Assembly: GCA_023441125.1 (NCBI GenBank) | Contig: JAEZQV010000028.1 | Location: 1 to 5,766, forward strand | Source: Bacillota bacterium | GTDB lineage: Bacteria > Bacillota_C > Negativicutes > Sporomusales > Sporomusaceae | Direction: 5' to 3' | DNA length: 5,766 nt | Part shown: positions 1 to 5,766 of the stretch, one piece after another | How the letters are laid out: each line of letters starts with the position of its first letter | How positions within the stretch are numbered: position 1 is the first letter of the stretch | Notes under the pieces: generated by a model | Seen by the model: only the letters and a program-made list of their open reading frames with translations | Database searches by the model: none | What the model was told of the DNA's origin: nothing | Translations under genes and position numbers: made by a program

Positions 1-1182
1 AAATTCCTGCGCGATATGATTGCCATCCCCAGCGAAAGCTGTCAGGAGGAAAAGGTCATCCTGCGGATTAAGGAAGAAATGGAAAAAGTCGGTTTTGACA
101 AAGTGGAGATTGATCCCATGGGCAACATTCTGGGCTACATCGGTCATGGCCAACATATTATCGCCATGGATGCCCATATTGACACCGTGGGTGTCGGCAA
201 TCCGGAAAATTGGCAATACGATCCGTACCAGGGCTATGAAGATGATGAAATCATTATCGGCCGGGGCGCCAGCGATCAGGAAGGCGGCATGGCTTCCATG
301 GTGTATGCCGGCAAAATTATTAAAGAGCTTGGCTTGGAAGACGACTACACCCTGGTCATGGTCGGCTCGGTCCAGGAAGAAGACTGTGACGGTCTCTGCT
401 GGCAGTACATTGTTCAGGAAGATAAGCTAAGACCCGAATTTGTGGTCAGCACCGAGCCGACCGACGGCAAAATTTACCGGGGCCAGCGGGGCCGGATGGA
501 GATCAGGGTGAAAACCACCGGCATCAGCTGCCATGGCTCGGCGCCGGAGCGGGGCGATAACGCCATCTATAAAATGGGCCCCATCCTGAGCGATTTAAAA
601 GCCCTCCATGAAAACCTTATGGATCATGACTTTTTGGGCAAAGGCAGCCTGGCAGTATCGGAAATCTTCCATACCTCGCCCTCGCGCTGCGCCGTCGCCG
701 ACAGCTGCTGGATTTCCATCGACCGGCGCTTGACGGCCGGCGAAACCGGTCAGTATGCCATCCAGCAAATTAAGAATCTGCCGTCGGTAAAAGCCGCCAA
801 GGCCGAAGTCAGCATGTACACCTATGAACGGCCGGCCTACACCGGTCTGGTATACCCGACCGAATGCTACTTCCCGACCTGGCTGATTGAAAACGAGCAT
901 CCGGTCTGCCATACCCTGGTGGATGCTTACCAAGGCCTGTTTAAAGAAGCACCCAAAGTAGACAAATGGACCTTCTCGACCAACGGCGTTTCTATTATGG
1001 GCCGCTTCGGCATCCCCTGCATCGGTTTCGGCCCCGGCCATGAAGATCAGGCCCATGCGCCCAACGAGCGCACCTGGAAGCAGGAACTGGTGGACTGCGC
1101 CGCCATGTACGCCGCTATTCCGCTCCTCTACACGCAGAAATATGCCGACAAAATGACCAGGGAAACAAAAAATCTGGTGTAA
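1..1182 (+). CDS. ygeY: YgeY-family selenium metabolism-linked M20 hydrolase (5' partial)
   Basis: This is a zinc-dependent amidohydrolase/peptidase of the M20 family, YgeY subgroup; its exact substrate is not firmly known to me. The frame is open from base 1 (K-F-L-R-D precedes the first ATG at 16), and [12 protein letters not shown] is a normal internal N-terminal stretch of the family, so the true start lies upstream, probably by about ten codons (E. coli YgeY is about 403 aa; 393 are visible here). Numbering from base 1, metal and catalytic motifs are all present: DAHIDT (H59, D61), [10 protein letters not shown] (bridging D92), QEED (catalytic E126/E127), STEP (E152) and [11 protein letters not shown] (H352). 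The [10 protein letters not shown] stretch near 176-185 belongs to the dimerisation (lid) domain. The protein looks intact and cytoplasmic. In known clusters it sits beside ygeW and ygeX and is needed for anaerobic purine breakdown. The family name implies a genomic link with selenium; no in-frame TGA is present. Confidence 0.93.
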   Translation, partial: KFLRDMIAIPSESCQEEKVILRIKEEMEKVGFDKVEIDPMGNILGYIGHGQHIIAMDAHIDTVGVGNPENWQYDPYQGYEDDEIIIGRGASDQEGGMASMVYAGKIIKELGLEDDYTLVMVGSVQEEDCDGLCWQYIVQEDKLRPEFVVSTEPTDGKIYRGQRGRMEIRVKTTGISCHGSAPERGDNAIYKMGPILSDLKALHENLMDHDFLGKGSLAVSEIFHTSPSRCAVADSCWISIDRRLTAGETGQYAIQQIKNLPSVKAAKAEVSMYTYERPAYTGLVYPTECYFPTWLIENEHPVCHTLVDAYQGLFKEAPKVDKWTFSTNGVSIMGRFGIPCIGFGPGHEDQAHAPNERTWKQELVDCAAMYAAIPLLYTQKYADKMTRETKNLV

Positions 1183-1204
1183 GGCTTCGCTAAACCAAGT
1201 TACT

Positions 1205-1224
1205 TTATGGTAATACCACCATAA
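1205..1224. promoter_or_regulatory. Inverted repeat in the ygeY-ygeW gap
   Basis: TTATGGT (1205-1211) and ACCATAA (1218-1224) are perfect reverse complements around a 6-nt spacer. The element lies in the 79-nt gap, 22 nt after the ygeY stop and 37 nt before the next start codon. There is no T-run after it, so it is not a convincing terminator. A CATAAT (1220-1225) resembling a -10 box overlaps the right arm, but no good -35 is seen at the right distance. It may be an operator, a weak mRNA hairpin separating two cistrons, or chance in AT-rich sequence. Confidence 0.3.
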
Positions 1225-1261
1225 TAGATAAATATCAAAAAAATCAGGGAGGAATTTACCA

Positions 1262-2266
1262 ATGCAATCAGTTTTCAGAGGAAGACATTTTATCAACCTG
1301 GAAGATTTCACTAAAGAAGAAGTAGATACTATGCTGGAGGTCTCTTTGGACCTGAAGAAAAAGTTTGCCATGGGCGTGCCCACTCCCTATTTATTGCATC
1401 AATCCATGTTTTTAATGTTCTTCGAGCAATCCACCCGCACCAGAAATTCCATGGAAGCCGGGTTTGCCCAATTAGGCGGTCACGCCGGCTTTTTAGATTC
1501 CAGCAGCATGCAGATTGCCCACGGCGAAAGCGCCAAAGACACCGCCATTATTCTGTCCCGTTTCGGCCATGCCATTGCCTGCCGGTACTGCAACTGGGGC
1601 TATGGCAACAAATACCTTACCGAAATGGCCAAATGGTCCTCAAAGCCTATCATGAACCTGCAATGCGATCTATATCACCCGTTCCAGGCCTTAGCCGACC
1701 TCATGACCATGAAAGAGAAAATCGGCGATTTGAAACGGGTCAAAGTCTCCATCATCTGGGCCTATGCCGAAAGCCACAAAAAACCGATTTCCGTGCCTGT
1801 ATCCCAGGTGCTGCTGTTCCCCCGCTACGGTATGGATGTTGTCCTGGCTCACCCGAAAGGCTGGGAACTGCCTGACTGGGTAATTGCCCAGGCCAAAGCC
1901 AACGCCGAAAAATACGGCGGTTCGGTCACTGTTACCGACAATGAGGCCGAAGCCTATGAGGGCGCTCATATCGTCATCCCGAAAAACTGGGGCAACTGGG
2001 TAACCGACCAGACCGGTGTGGCTGCCGCCGGCGCCGTGGCCGTAGTGGATGACAAGCTGAAAGCCCAAAGATCCTGGAAATGCACTGAGGCCAAAATGGC
2101 TACCGCCGACAAAAACGTTATGTACATGCATGCCCTGCCGGCCGACCGCAACAACGAAGTGGAAGATTCGGTCATCGACGGGCCGCATTCCATCGTGTAC
2201 GACGAAGCCGAAAACCGCCTGCATACCGCCAAAGCGATAATGACGCTGTTAATGGGTGGCCGGTAA
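1262..2266 (+). CDS. ygeW: YgeW-like knotted carbamoyltransferase
   Basis: This is a member of the aspartate/ornithine carbamoyltransferase superfamily, 334 aa, probably acting catabolically to release carbamoyl phosphate from a carbamoylated amine. The carbamoyl-phosphate site is clear: STRTR at residues 57-61, HPFQ at 139-142, and HALPADR at 290-296 where ornithine enzymes have HCLP. The stretch WAYAESHKKPISVPVS (166-181) is the proline-rich loop that marks the knotted subgroup (YgeW, acetyl- and succinylornithine enzymes). MQIAHGES, NLQCDLYHP and GMDVVLAHPKG resemble YgeW rather than ordinary ArgF. The start follows AGGGAGG (1246-1252) with 9-nt spacing. It is about 60 residues shorter than E. 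coli YgeW (about 396 aa, from memory), with a compact N-terminus and a short C-terminus, so it may form a separate subgroup. The kinase gene starts 2 nt after its stop, which supports a transferase-to-kinase flow of carbamoyl phosphate. An automated pipeline could call it ornithine carbamoyltransferase; the context argues against arginine metabolism. Confidence 0.85.
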   Translation: MQSVFRGRHFINLEDFTKEEVDTMLEVSLDLKKKFAMGVPTPYLLHQSMFLMFFEQSTRTRNSMEAGFAQLGGHAGFLDSSSMQIAHGESAKDTAIILSRFGHAIACRYCNWGYGNKYLTEMAKWSSKPIMNLQCDLYHPFQALADLMTMKEKIGDLKRVKVSIIWAYAESHKKPISVPVSQVLLFPRYGMDVVLAHPKGWELPDWVIAQAKANAEKYGGSVTVTDNEAEAYEGAHIVIPKNWGNWVTDQTGVAAAGAVAVVDDKLKAQRSWKCTEAKMATADKNVMYMHALPADRNNEVEDSVIDGPHSIVYDEAENRLHTAKAIMTLLMGGR

Positions 2267-2268
2267 GC

Positions 2269-3219
2269 ATGGCTAAATTAGCTGTTATCGCTATTGGGGG
2301 CAATTCCTTAATCCGGGATAACACGCGCCAGACGGTGGAAGACCAGTATGCTGCCGTCTGCGAGACGGCCAGGCATATTGCCGGCATGATCGCGCAGGGG
2401 TATGAGGTCATCATTACCCATGGCAACGGCCCGCAGGTCGGCTTTATTCTCCGGCGGTCGGAAATCGCCCAGGAAGTCGCGGGCATGCATTTCGTGCCGC
2501 TGGTGGCCTGCGGCGCCGATACGCAGGGCGCCATCGGCTATCAGATCCAGCAGGCTATGGATAACGAATTTAAGAAACGGGGCCTGGGCAAATCAGCCAT
2601 CACCCTGGTTACGCAGGTAGTGGTGGACGGTAATGATCCGGCTTTTCAAAAACCGACCAAGCCCATCGGCTCCTTTTACACTGCGGAGCAGGCGGAGAAG
2701 ATCCGGCAGGAGCATCCCGACTGGGTCATGGTCAGTGACGCCGGCCGGGGCTTCCGCCGGGTAGTGGCCTCGCCGCTGCCGCTGGAGATTGTCGAAAAAG
2801 AGGTCATCCATAAACTGGCGCTGGACGGCTACTGCATGATCGCCGTCGGCGGCGGCGGCATCCCGGTCGTCCGGCAGGCCGACGGCACCTTCACCGGTGT
2901 CGACGCCGTTATTGACAAAGATTTTGCCGCCAGTCTGCTGGCCGCTGAGGTTAAGGCCGATGAACTCATCATTTCCACCGGTGTGCCGAAAGTGTATTTA
3001 AATTACGGCCAGCCGGACGAGAAAGCCCTGGATAGAGTCACACTGGCGGAATTGAAGGAATATGTCCAGGAAAACCATTTCGCGCCCGGCAGCATGCTGC
3101 CCAAGATCCAGGCGGTCATCCGCTTCCTGGAGAATGGCGGCAAGAAAGCCATTATCACCAATCCGGAATCGCTGGAAGACGCGGTGGCCGGAAAAACGGG
3201 AACGCACGTAATTTTGTAA
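2269..3219 (+). CDS. arcC: Carbamate kinase
   Basis: This 316-aa cytoplasmic enzyme transfers the phosphate of carbamoyl phosphate to ADP, yielding ATP and carbamate, which decays to ammonia and CO2. It has the full family signature of the amino acid kinase fold: IGGNSL near residues 9-14, HGNGPQVG at 51-58, KPTKPIGSFYT at 128-138, GRGFRRVVASPLP at 159-171, the GGGG loop at 194-197, VDAVIDKD at 211-218, GSMLPKIQA at 274-282 and the C-terminal KTGTHV. Length is normal (about 310-315 aa). The ATG lies 2 nt after the carbamoyltransferase stop with only a G-rich stretch (GGGTGG, 2254-2259) inside the upstream gene as ribosome-binding site, so translation is probably coupled. In E. coli the counterpart in the purine cluster is yqeA. 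No arcA or arginine transporter is adjacent, so a role in purine-derived carbamoyl phosphate is more likely than in the arginine deiminase pathway. Confidence 0.96.
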   Translation: MAKLAVIAIGGNSLIRDNTRQTVEDQYAAVCETARHIAGMIAQGYEVIITHGNGPQVGFILRRSEIAQEVAGMHFVPLVACGADTQGAIGYQIQQAMDNEFKKRGLGKSAITLVTQVVVDGNDPAFQKPTKPIGSFYTAEQAEKIRQEHPDWVMVSDAGRGFRRVVASPLPLEIVEKEVIHKLALDGYCMIAVGGGGIPVVRQADGTFTGVDAVIDKDFAASLLAAEVKADELIISTGVPKVYLNYGQPDEKALDRVTLAELKEYVQENHFAPGSMLPKIQAVIRFLENGGKKAIITNPESLEDAVAGKTGTHVIL

Positions 3220-3226
3220 AAGCAAG

Positions 3227-3257
3227 GCAGAGATACTCTGTTAAGGAGTATCTCTGC
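3227..3257. other. Perfect 12-bp stem, 7-nt loop hairpin after arcC
   Basis: GCAGAGATACTC (3227-3238) and GAGTATCTCTGC (3246-3257) pair perfectly around the loop TGTTAAG, starting 7 nt after the carbamate kinase stop codon. Position and stability suggest a transcript end or a 3' mRNA-protecting/processing structure between the ygeW-arcC unit and the permease. No T-run follows on the + strand (the next bases are AATACTATCGCG), so it does not fit a standard intrinsic terminator in that direction. Read on the - strand, the sequence after the stem is moderately T-rich (CTTGCTTTTAC), but no - strand gene is recognised here. A protein-binding palindrome is another possibility. Confidence 0.6.
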
Positions 3258-3312
3258 AATACTATCGCGTATGGGTTTGGCAAAAAAACTGATTGATATT
3301 AGAAAAATCCGC

Positions 3313-3329
3313 GGTTAAGACGCGTAACC
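3313..3329. promoter_or_regulatory. Small inverted repeat upstream of permease, possible activator site
   Basis: GGTTA (3313-3317) and TAACC (3325-3329) are reverse complements around 7 nt. Its centre is about 92 nt upstream of the GG of the -24/-12 motif at 3411-3427, a distance typical for enhancer-binding activators of sigma-54 promoters. The arms are only 5 bp, so chance is quite possible. Confidence 0.15.
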
Positions 3330-3410
3330 AACAATCCGTCAGCCGCTTTACGATGTATAGGCAGTGCAAACATTTCACAGGTAAGGATCACATAATTAAA
3401 ATTGCGAATA

Positions 3411-3427
3411 TTGGCAAAAGAGGTGCA
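3411..3427 (+). promoter_or_regulatory. Sigma-54-like -24/-12 element overlapping the permease ribosome-binding site
   Basis: TTGGCAAAAGAGGTGCA contains GG (3413-3414) and GC (3425-3426) separated by exactly 10 nt, with TTGGCA and TGCA flanks close to the consensus YTGGCAC-N5-TTGCW. The same bases (AAGAGGTG, 3418-3425) are also the only Shine-Dalgarno-like stretch for the GTG at 3436, with a long 11-nt spacing. If the promoter is used, transcription would begin at about 3437-3438, inside the annotated start, and the in-frame ATG at 3466 would have to serve. The two readings therefore compete. In E. coli the ygeW cluster is next to ygeV, which encodes a sigma-54-type activator; this makes such control plausible, not proven. 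Confidence 0.35.
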
Positions 3428-3435
3428 ATTCACAA

Positions 3436-4779
3436 GTGAAAACCAAAGTAGCTCCTGTTGATGAAATGCTGCCCAAAGGACAGTTATTTACGTATGGACT
3501 TCAGCACGTTATGGCCATGTACGCCGGCGCCGTGGCAGTACCGCTCATTATTGCCAATGCGTTGGGTTTGCCGCATGAACAGCTAATCTACCTCATCCAG
3601 TGCGACCTGGTGGTGGGTGGGATCGCCACGCTCATCCAGGCGCTGGGAGTCTGGAATATGGGCATCAAAAGCCCTATTATGCAGGGCGTATCCTTCGCCG
3701 CCGTTGCGCCGATGATTCTGGTGGGCAAAACGCACGGGCTGCCGGGAATTTTCGGCAGCACCATCGCCGCCGGCGTAATCGGGTATATCCTGAGTCCTTA
3801 TTTCAGCAAGCTCATCCGTTTTTTTCCCAAAGTCGTTACCGGCACCATTATTACCCTGATCGGTGTGTCGCTGCTGCCGGTGGCCGTCCGCTGGGCCGGC
3901 GGCGGCAATCCGGCTGCTGCGGACTTCGCCGCTTTACCGAACCTGGCCTTGACTTTCGCCGTACTGGCCATAGTCATCGTTTTGTACCGCACCCTTAGCG
4001 GATTCTGGAGCAATATCGCCGTCTTGCTGGGACTGGTGGCCGGCACATTGCTGGCCATTCCCCTGGGCATGGTCAATTTTTCGCAGGTAGCTGCCGCCGC
4101 CTGGTTTTCCGTTGTGTCGCCCTTAGCCTTTGGCCTGCCTGTGTTTGATATCACCTCAATTCTTTCCATGACACTGGCTTTTCTGGTGATTATGACCGAA
4201 ACCACCGGCGATATTATTGCGGTGGGCGAGATCGTCGACAAACCGGTGACGAAAGACGACCTGGCCCGGGGACTGCGCGCCGACTCTTTTTCCACTTTGC
4301 TCGGCGGCATCATGAACACCTTCCCGCATTCGGCCTTTGCCCAAAACGTCGGGTTGCTGGCCTTATCCGGCATCAGGAGCCGCTATGTGGTCGTTGCCGC
4401 CGGTTTGATTTTAGGGGGTCTCGGCTTATTTCCCAAAGCGGCTGCCGTAGTCGCCGCCATTCCCAACCCGGTACTTGGCGGTGCAGGCATCGCTATGTTC
4501 GGCATGGTGGCGACCAGCGGTATACGCACGCTGGCCAAGGTGCAGTTCGATGGCAACCACAATGCCATGATTGTGGCGGTAAGCCTGGGGATTGGCCTTA
4601 TTCCGCTGGCTGCCCCCGACTTTTATCATAAACTGCCGCAGTTTGCTCAAATGATTCTGCACAGCGGCATCACCGCCGGCAGCGTCGTCGCTTTACTGCT
4701 CAACTATTTCTTCAATGAATGCGGCAAAAAAGCGCCGGACCCGACCGAAGAGGCACAAACGGCCGGGAATCATTGCTGA
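3436..4779 (+). CDS. NCS2-family xanthine/urate permease
   Basis: This is an inner-membrane proton symporter for an oxidised purine, 447 aa, the normal size for nucleobase:cation symporter-2 proteins. It is strongly hydrophobic over most of its length, consistent with about 14 membrane segments. Family landmarks are GLQHVMAMYAGAVAVP in the first membrane segment (Q23-H24), GIKSPIMQGVSFA (76-88), TETTGDIIAVGE (254-265, with the substrate-contacting E255), and NTFPHSAFAQNVGLL followed by SGIRSR (motif Q303-N304 to R316). The FPH-x-FxQNVG form is typical of the xanthine/urate branch (PbuX, YgfU/UacT) rather than uracil permeases, but xanthine and urate cannot be separated by eye. GTG at 3436 is chosen because VDEMLPKG before the first membrane segment resembles VDE-x-LP of relatives; the ATG at 3466 is the alternative. 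The hydrophilic C-terminal tail is short. It lies between carbamate kinase and xanthine dehydrogenase, so it probably supplies their pathway. Confidence 0.92.
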   Translation: MKTKVAPVDEMLPKGQLFTYGLQHVMAMYAGAVAVPLIIANALGLPHEQLIYLIQCDLVVGGIATLIQALGVWNMGIKSPIMQGVSFAAVAPMILVGKTHGLPGIFGSTIAAGVIGYILSPYFSKLIRFFPKVVTGTIITLIGVSLLPVAVRWAGGGNPAAADFAALPNLALTFAVLAIVIVLYRTLSGFWSNIAVLLGLVAGTLLAIPLGMVNFSQVAAAAWFSVVSPLAFGLPVFDITSILSMTLAFLVIMTETTGDIIAVGEIVDKPVTKDDLARGLRADSFSTLLGGIMNTFPHSAFAQNVGLLALSGIRSRYVVVAAGLILGGLGLFPKAAAVVAAIPNPVLGGAGIAMFGMVATSGIRTLAKVQFDGNHNAMIVAVSLGIGLIPLAAPDFYHKLPQFAQMILHSGITAGSVVALLLNYFFNECGKKAPDPTEEAQTAGNHC

Positions 4780-4789
4780 TACTTTTGCC

Positions 4790-4803
4790 GCGGAAGATTC
4801 CGC
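4790..4803. repeat. Short palindrome GCGGAA-GA-TTCCGC
   Basis: A perfect 6-bp inverted repeat with a 2-nt centre begins 10 nt after the permease stop. No T-run follows on either strand at the right place, so it is not called a terminator. It could be a weak hairpin between cistrons or a dyad protein-binding site. Confidence 0.3.
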
Positions 4804-4812
4804 CTACCAAGA

Positions 4813-4830
4813 CCTGTCCTGAACAGGAGG
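4813..4830 (+). promoter_or_regulatory. Ribosome-binding site of xanthine dehydrogenase within a possible hairpin
   Basis: AGGAGG (4825-4830) lies 7 nt before the ATG at 4838 and fixes that start. CCTGT (4813-4817) can pair with ACAGG (4823-4827), or alternatively TCCTG (4817-4821) with CAGGA (4824-4828); either would mask part of the ribosome-binding site. The stems are only 5 bp, so the effect on translation may be small, but this could moderate expression of the enzyme relative to the upstream permease. Confidence 0.4.
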
Positions 4831-4837
4831 ATTAACT

Positions 4838-5766
4838 ATGTATAGCTTTGTTCTAAACGGGCAGACGACCGCCTGCGACCGGGATATGAACCTTCTGGAG
4901 TATCTGCGGGACTGTGCCCGGTTTACTTCGGTAAAAAACGGCTGCGCCGAGGGGGCCTGCGGCGCGTGCATGGTGCTGCTGGACGGCAAAGCCATGCGGG
5001 CCTGCCTGCTGACAACCGCCAAAACTGACGGTAAAACGCTGCTGACGGTTGAAGGCCTGAGCGCCCGGGAAAAAGACATCTATAGCTGGGCCTTCGCCGC
5101 GGCCGGCGCCGTGCAATGCGGTTTCTGCATTCCCGGCATGGTCGTCAGCGCCAAGGCGCTCCTGGATAAAGTTCCCTCGCCGGCCAGCGCGGAAGTAAAA
5201 AAAGCGCTGCACGGCAATGTCTGCCGCTGCACCGGCTATGTCAAAATCGAACAGGCCGTGCTGCTGGCCGCCCAGGCCCTGCGCGACGGCCTTACGCCGC
5301 CGGCGGTCGGCGATTACCGGGTAGGCGACAGGATGCCGCGTGTGGACGCCCGCGACAAGGTGCTGGGTTTGGCTGAATACGTGGACGATATGTATATGGA
5401 CGGCATGCTGCAGGCCGCAATCTTACGGGCGCCAGCCCCCCGGGCCCTGATTAAGGGGCTTGACATCGCGGCGGCGCTGGCGCTCCCGGGGGTTGAAGCT
5501 GTCATTACCGCCAGGGATATTCCCGGGCGGCGCCATCAGGGCCACATCATTCCCGACTGGCCGGCCTTTATCGATGTGGGGGAGGAAACCCGCTACATCG
5601 GCGACGCCCTGGCGGCCGTGGCTGCCGTCAGCAAAGAAATCGCCCAGGCGGCCGTCAAGCTGATCAAAGTGGCGTATGAGGAACTGCCGCCGCTTACCTC
5701 GCCCCGGCAGGCGCTGGCTGAGGGCGCGCCGCAGCTGCATCCCAAGGGCAATCTGCTGGCCAAAAC
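4838..5766 (+). CDS. Selenium-dependent xanthine dehydrogenase, fused FeS-Mo subunit (3' partial)
   Basis: This is the N-terminal 309 codons of a molybdenum hydroxylase that oxidises a purine such as xanthine at a molybdopterin centre and passes electrons through two [2Fe-2S] clusters. Residues 1-75 form the plant-type ferredoxin domain with C36, C41, C44 and C56; residues 80-150 are the second cluster domain with C94, C97, C129 and C131 (QCGFC and CRCTGY). From about residue 168 (RVDARDKVLGLAEYVDD) the molybdenum-subunit hammerhead domain begins directly, without the FAD domain that lies between them in eukaryotic xanthine dehydrogenase. This architecture and the sequence match the selenium-dependent xanthine dehydrogenase family, usually about 850-950 aa, so roughly two thirds lies beyond the window, including the active site. 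The frame is uninterrupted to the edge. Selenium in this family is a labile cofactor, not selenocysteine, so no TGA codon is expected. A separate FAD subunit and XdhC/YqeB-type maturation genes are likely nearby. Xanthine is the likely but unproven substrate. Confidence 0.9.
   Translation, partial: MYSFVLNGQTTACDRDMNLLEYLRDCARFTSVKNGCAEGACGACMVLLDGKAMRACLLTTAKTDGKTLLTVEGLSAREKDIYSWAFAAAGAVQCGFCIPGMVVSAKALLDKVPSPASAEVKKALHGNVCRCTGYVKIEQAVLLAAQALRDGLTPPAVGDYRVGDRMPRVDARDKVLGLAEYVDDMYMDGMLQAAILRAPAPRALIKGLDIAAALALPGVEAVITARDIPGRRHQGHIIPDWPAFIDVGEETRYIGDALAAVAAVSKEIAQAAVKLIKVAYEELPPLTSPRQALAEGAPQLHPKGNLLAK

Noticed and set aside
595..1383. Long open frame on the - strand (262 codons) across the end of ygeY and the start of ygeW
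   Set aside because: It lies opposite two well-supported genes and crosses their intergenic gap; its translation shows no recognisable domain, and open antisense frames are common opposite GC-rich coding sequence.
1262..3219. Arginine deiminase pathway (argF plus arcC)
   Set aside because: The transferase has the knotted proline-rich loop and YgeW-like stretches, no arginine deiminase or arginine/ornithine antiporter is present, and the flanking genes are those of purine catabolism.
3271..3318. Possible 15-codon leader peptide (ATG GGT TTG ... GGT TAA) in the gap before the permease
   Set aside because: It has no ribosome-binding site and no run of regulatory codons or attenuator structure after it, so there is no support beyond an ATG and a stop.
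3220..3435. Purine-type riboswitch (guanine or xanthine class) ahead of the permease
   Set aside because: I looked for the conserved core elements of purine and xanthine riboswitches and did not see them; only the 12-bp hairpin and a small dyad are present. A covariance-model search would settle it.
3798..4373. Open frame of 191 codons on the - strand inside the permease
   Set aside because: It is opposite a clear membrane transporter, and its composition (rich in Ser, Thr, Pro, Ala) is what the complement of hydrophobic codons gives. No family is recognised.
1..5766. Selenocysteine codons or SECIS elements, given the selenium-linked families
   Set aside because: No in-frame TGA interrupts any of the five genes before its stop, and the selenium in these hydroxylases is a labile cofactor rather than selenocysteine.

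Overview
The window holds five genes, all on the + strand and close together, with no sign of mobile elements, CRISPR, rRNA or tRNA. In order they are the main part of a YgeY-type M20 hydrolase (cut by the left edge), a YgeW-like knotted carbamoyltransferase, a carbamate kinase, an NCS2-family xanthine/urate permease, and the first 309 codons of a selenium-dependent xanthine dehydrogenase (cut by the right edge). The same families occur in the ygeWXYZ-yqeA-xdhD-ygfU region of Escherichia coli and in the selenium- and molybdenum-linked purine clusters of anaerobic Firmicutes. This is therefore best read as part of an anaerobic purine (xanthine/urate) catabolism locus.

Layout: 1-1182 is ygeY. 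A 79-nt gap with a small inverted repeat follows. The carbamoyltransferase (1262-2266) and carbamate kinase (2269-3219) are only 2 nt apart and surely co-transcribed. An AT-richer 216-nt gap (3220-3435) begins with a perfect 12-bp hairpin just after the kinase stop and ends with a -24/-12 (sigma-54-like) motif that overlaps the permease ribosome-binding site. The permease occupies 3436-4779. After 58 nt containing two short palindromes, the xanthine dehydrogenase starts at 4838 behind a strong AGGAGG.

How the genes may work together (inference from families and context): the permease imports xanthine or urate, and the xanthine dehydrogenase interconverts oxidised purines. Enzymes outside the window open the rings. 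YgeY and the carbamoyltransferase act on later open-chain ureido/diamino intermediates. The carbamoyltransferase probably runs in the catabolic direction to release carbamoyl phosphate, which the kinase converts to ATP, ammonia and CO2. This would give the cell substrate-level ATP from purine nitrogen. Diaminopropionate ammonia-lyase (ygeX), hydantoinase/dihydropyrimidinase (ygeZ/hyuA), ygfK, ssnA and the FAD subunit are usual partners that are not seen here.

Organism: the GC-rich but not extreme coding sequence, the strong AGGAGG-type ribosome-binding sites and protein sequences closer to Firmicutes versions than to E. coli suggest an anaerobic Firmicute, possibly a Negativicute of the Sporomusa type. 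The genus guess is weak. The system is known in outline; the parts that deserve a second look are the short divergent carbamoyltransferase, the regulatory region ahead of the permease, and the gene arrangement.
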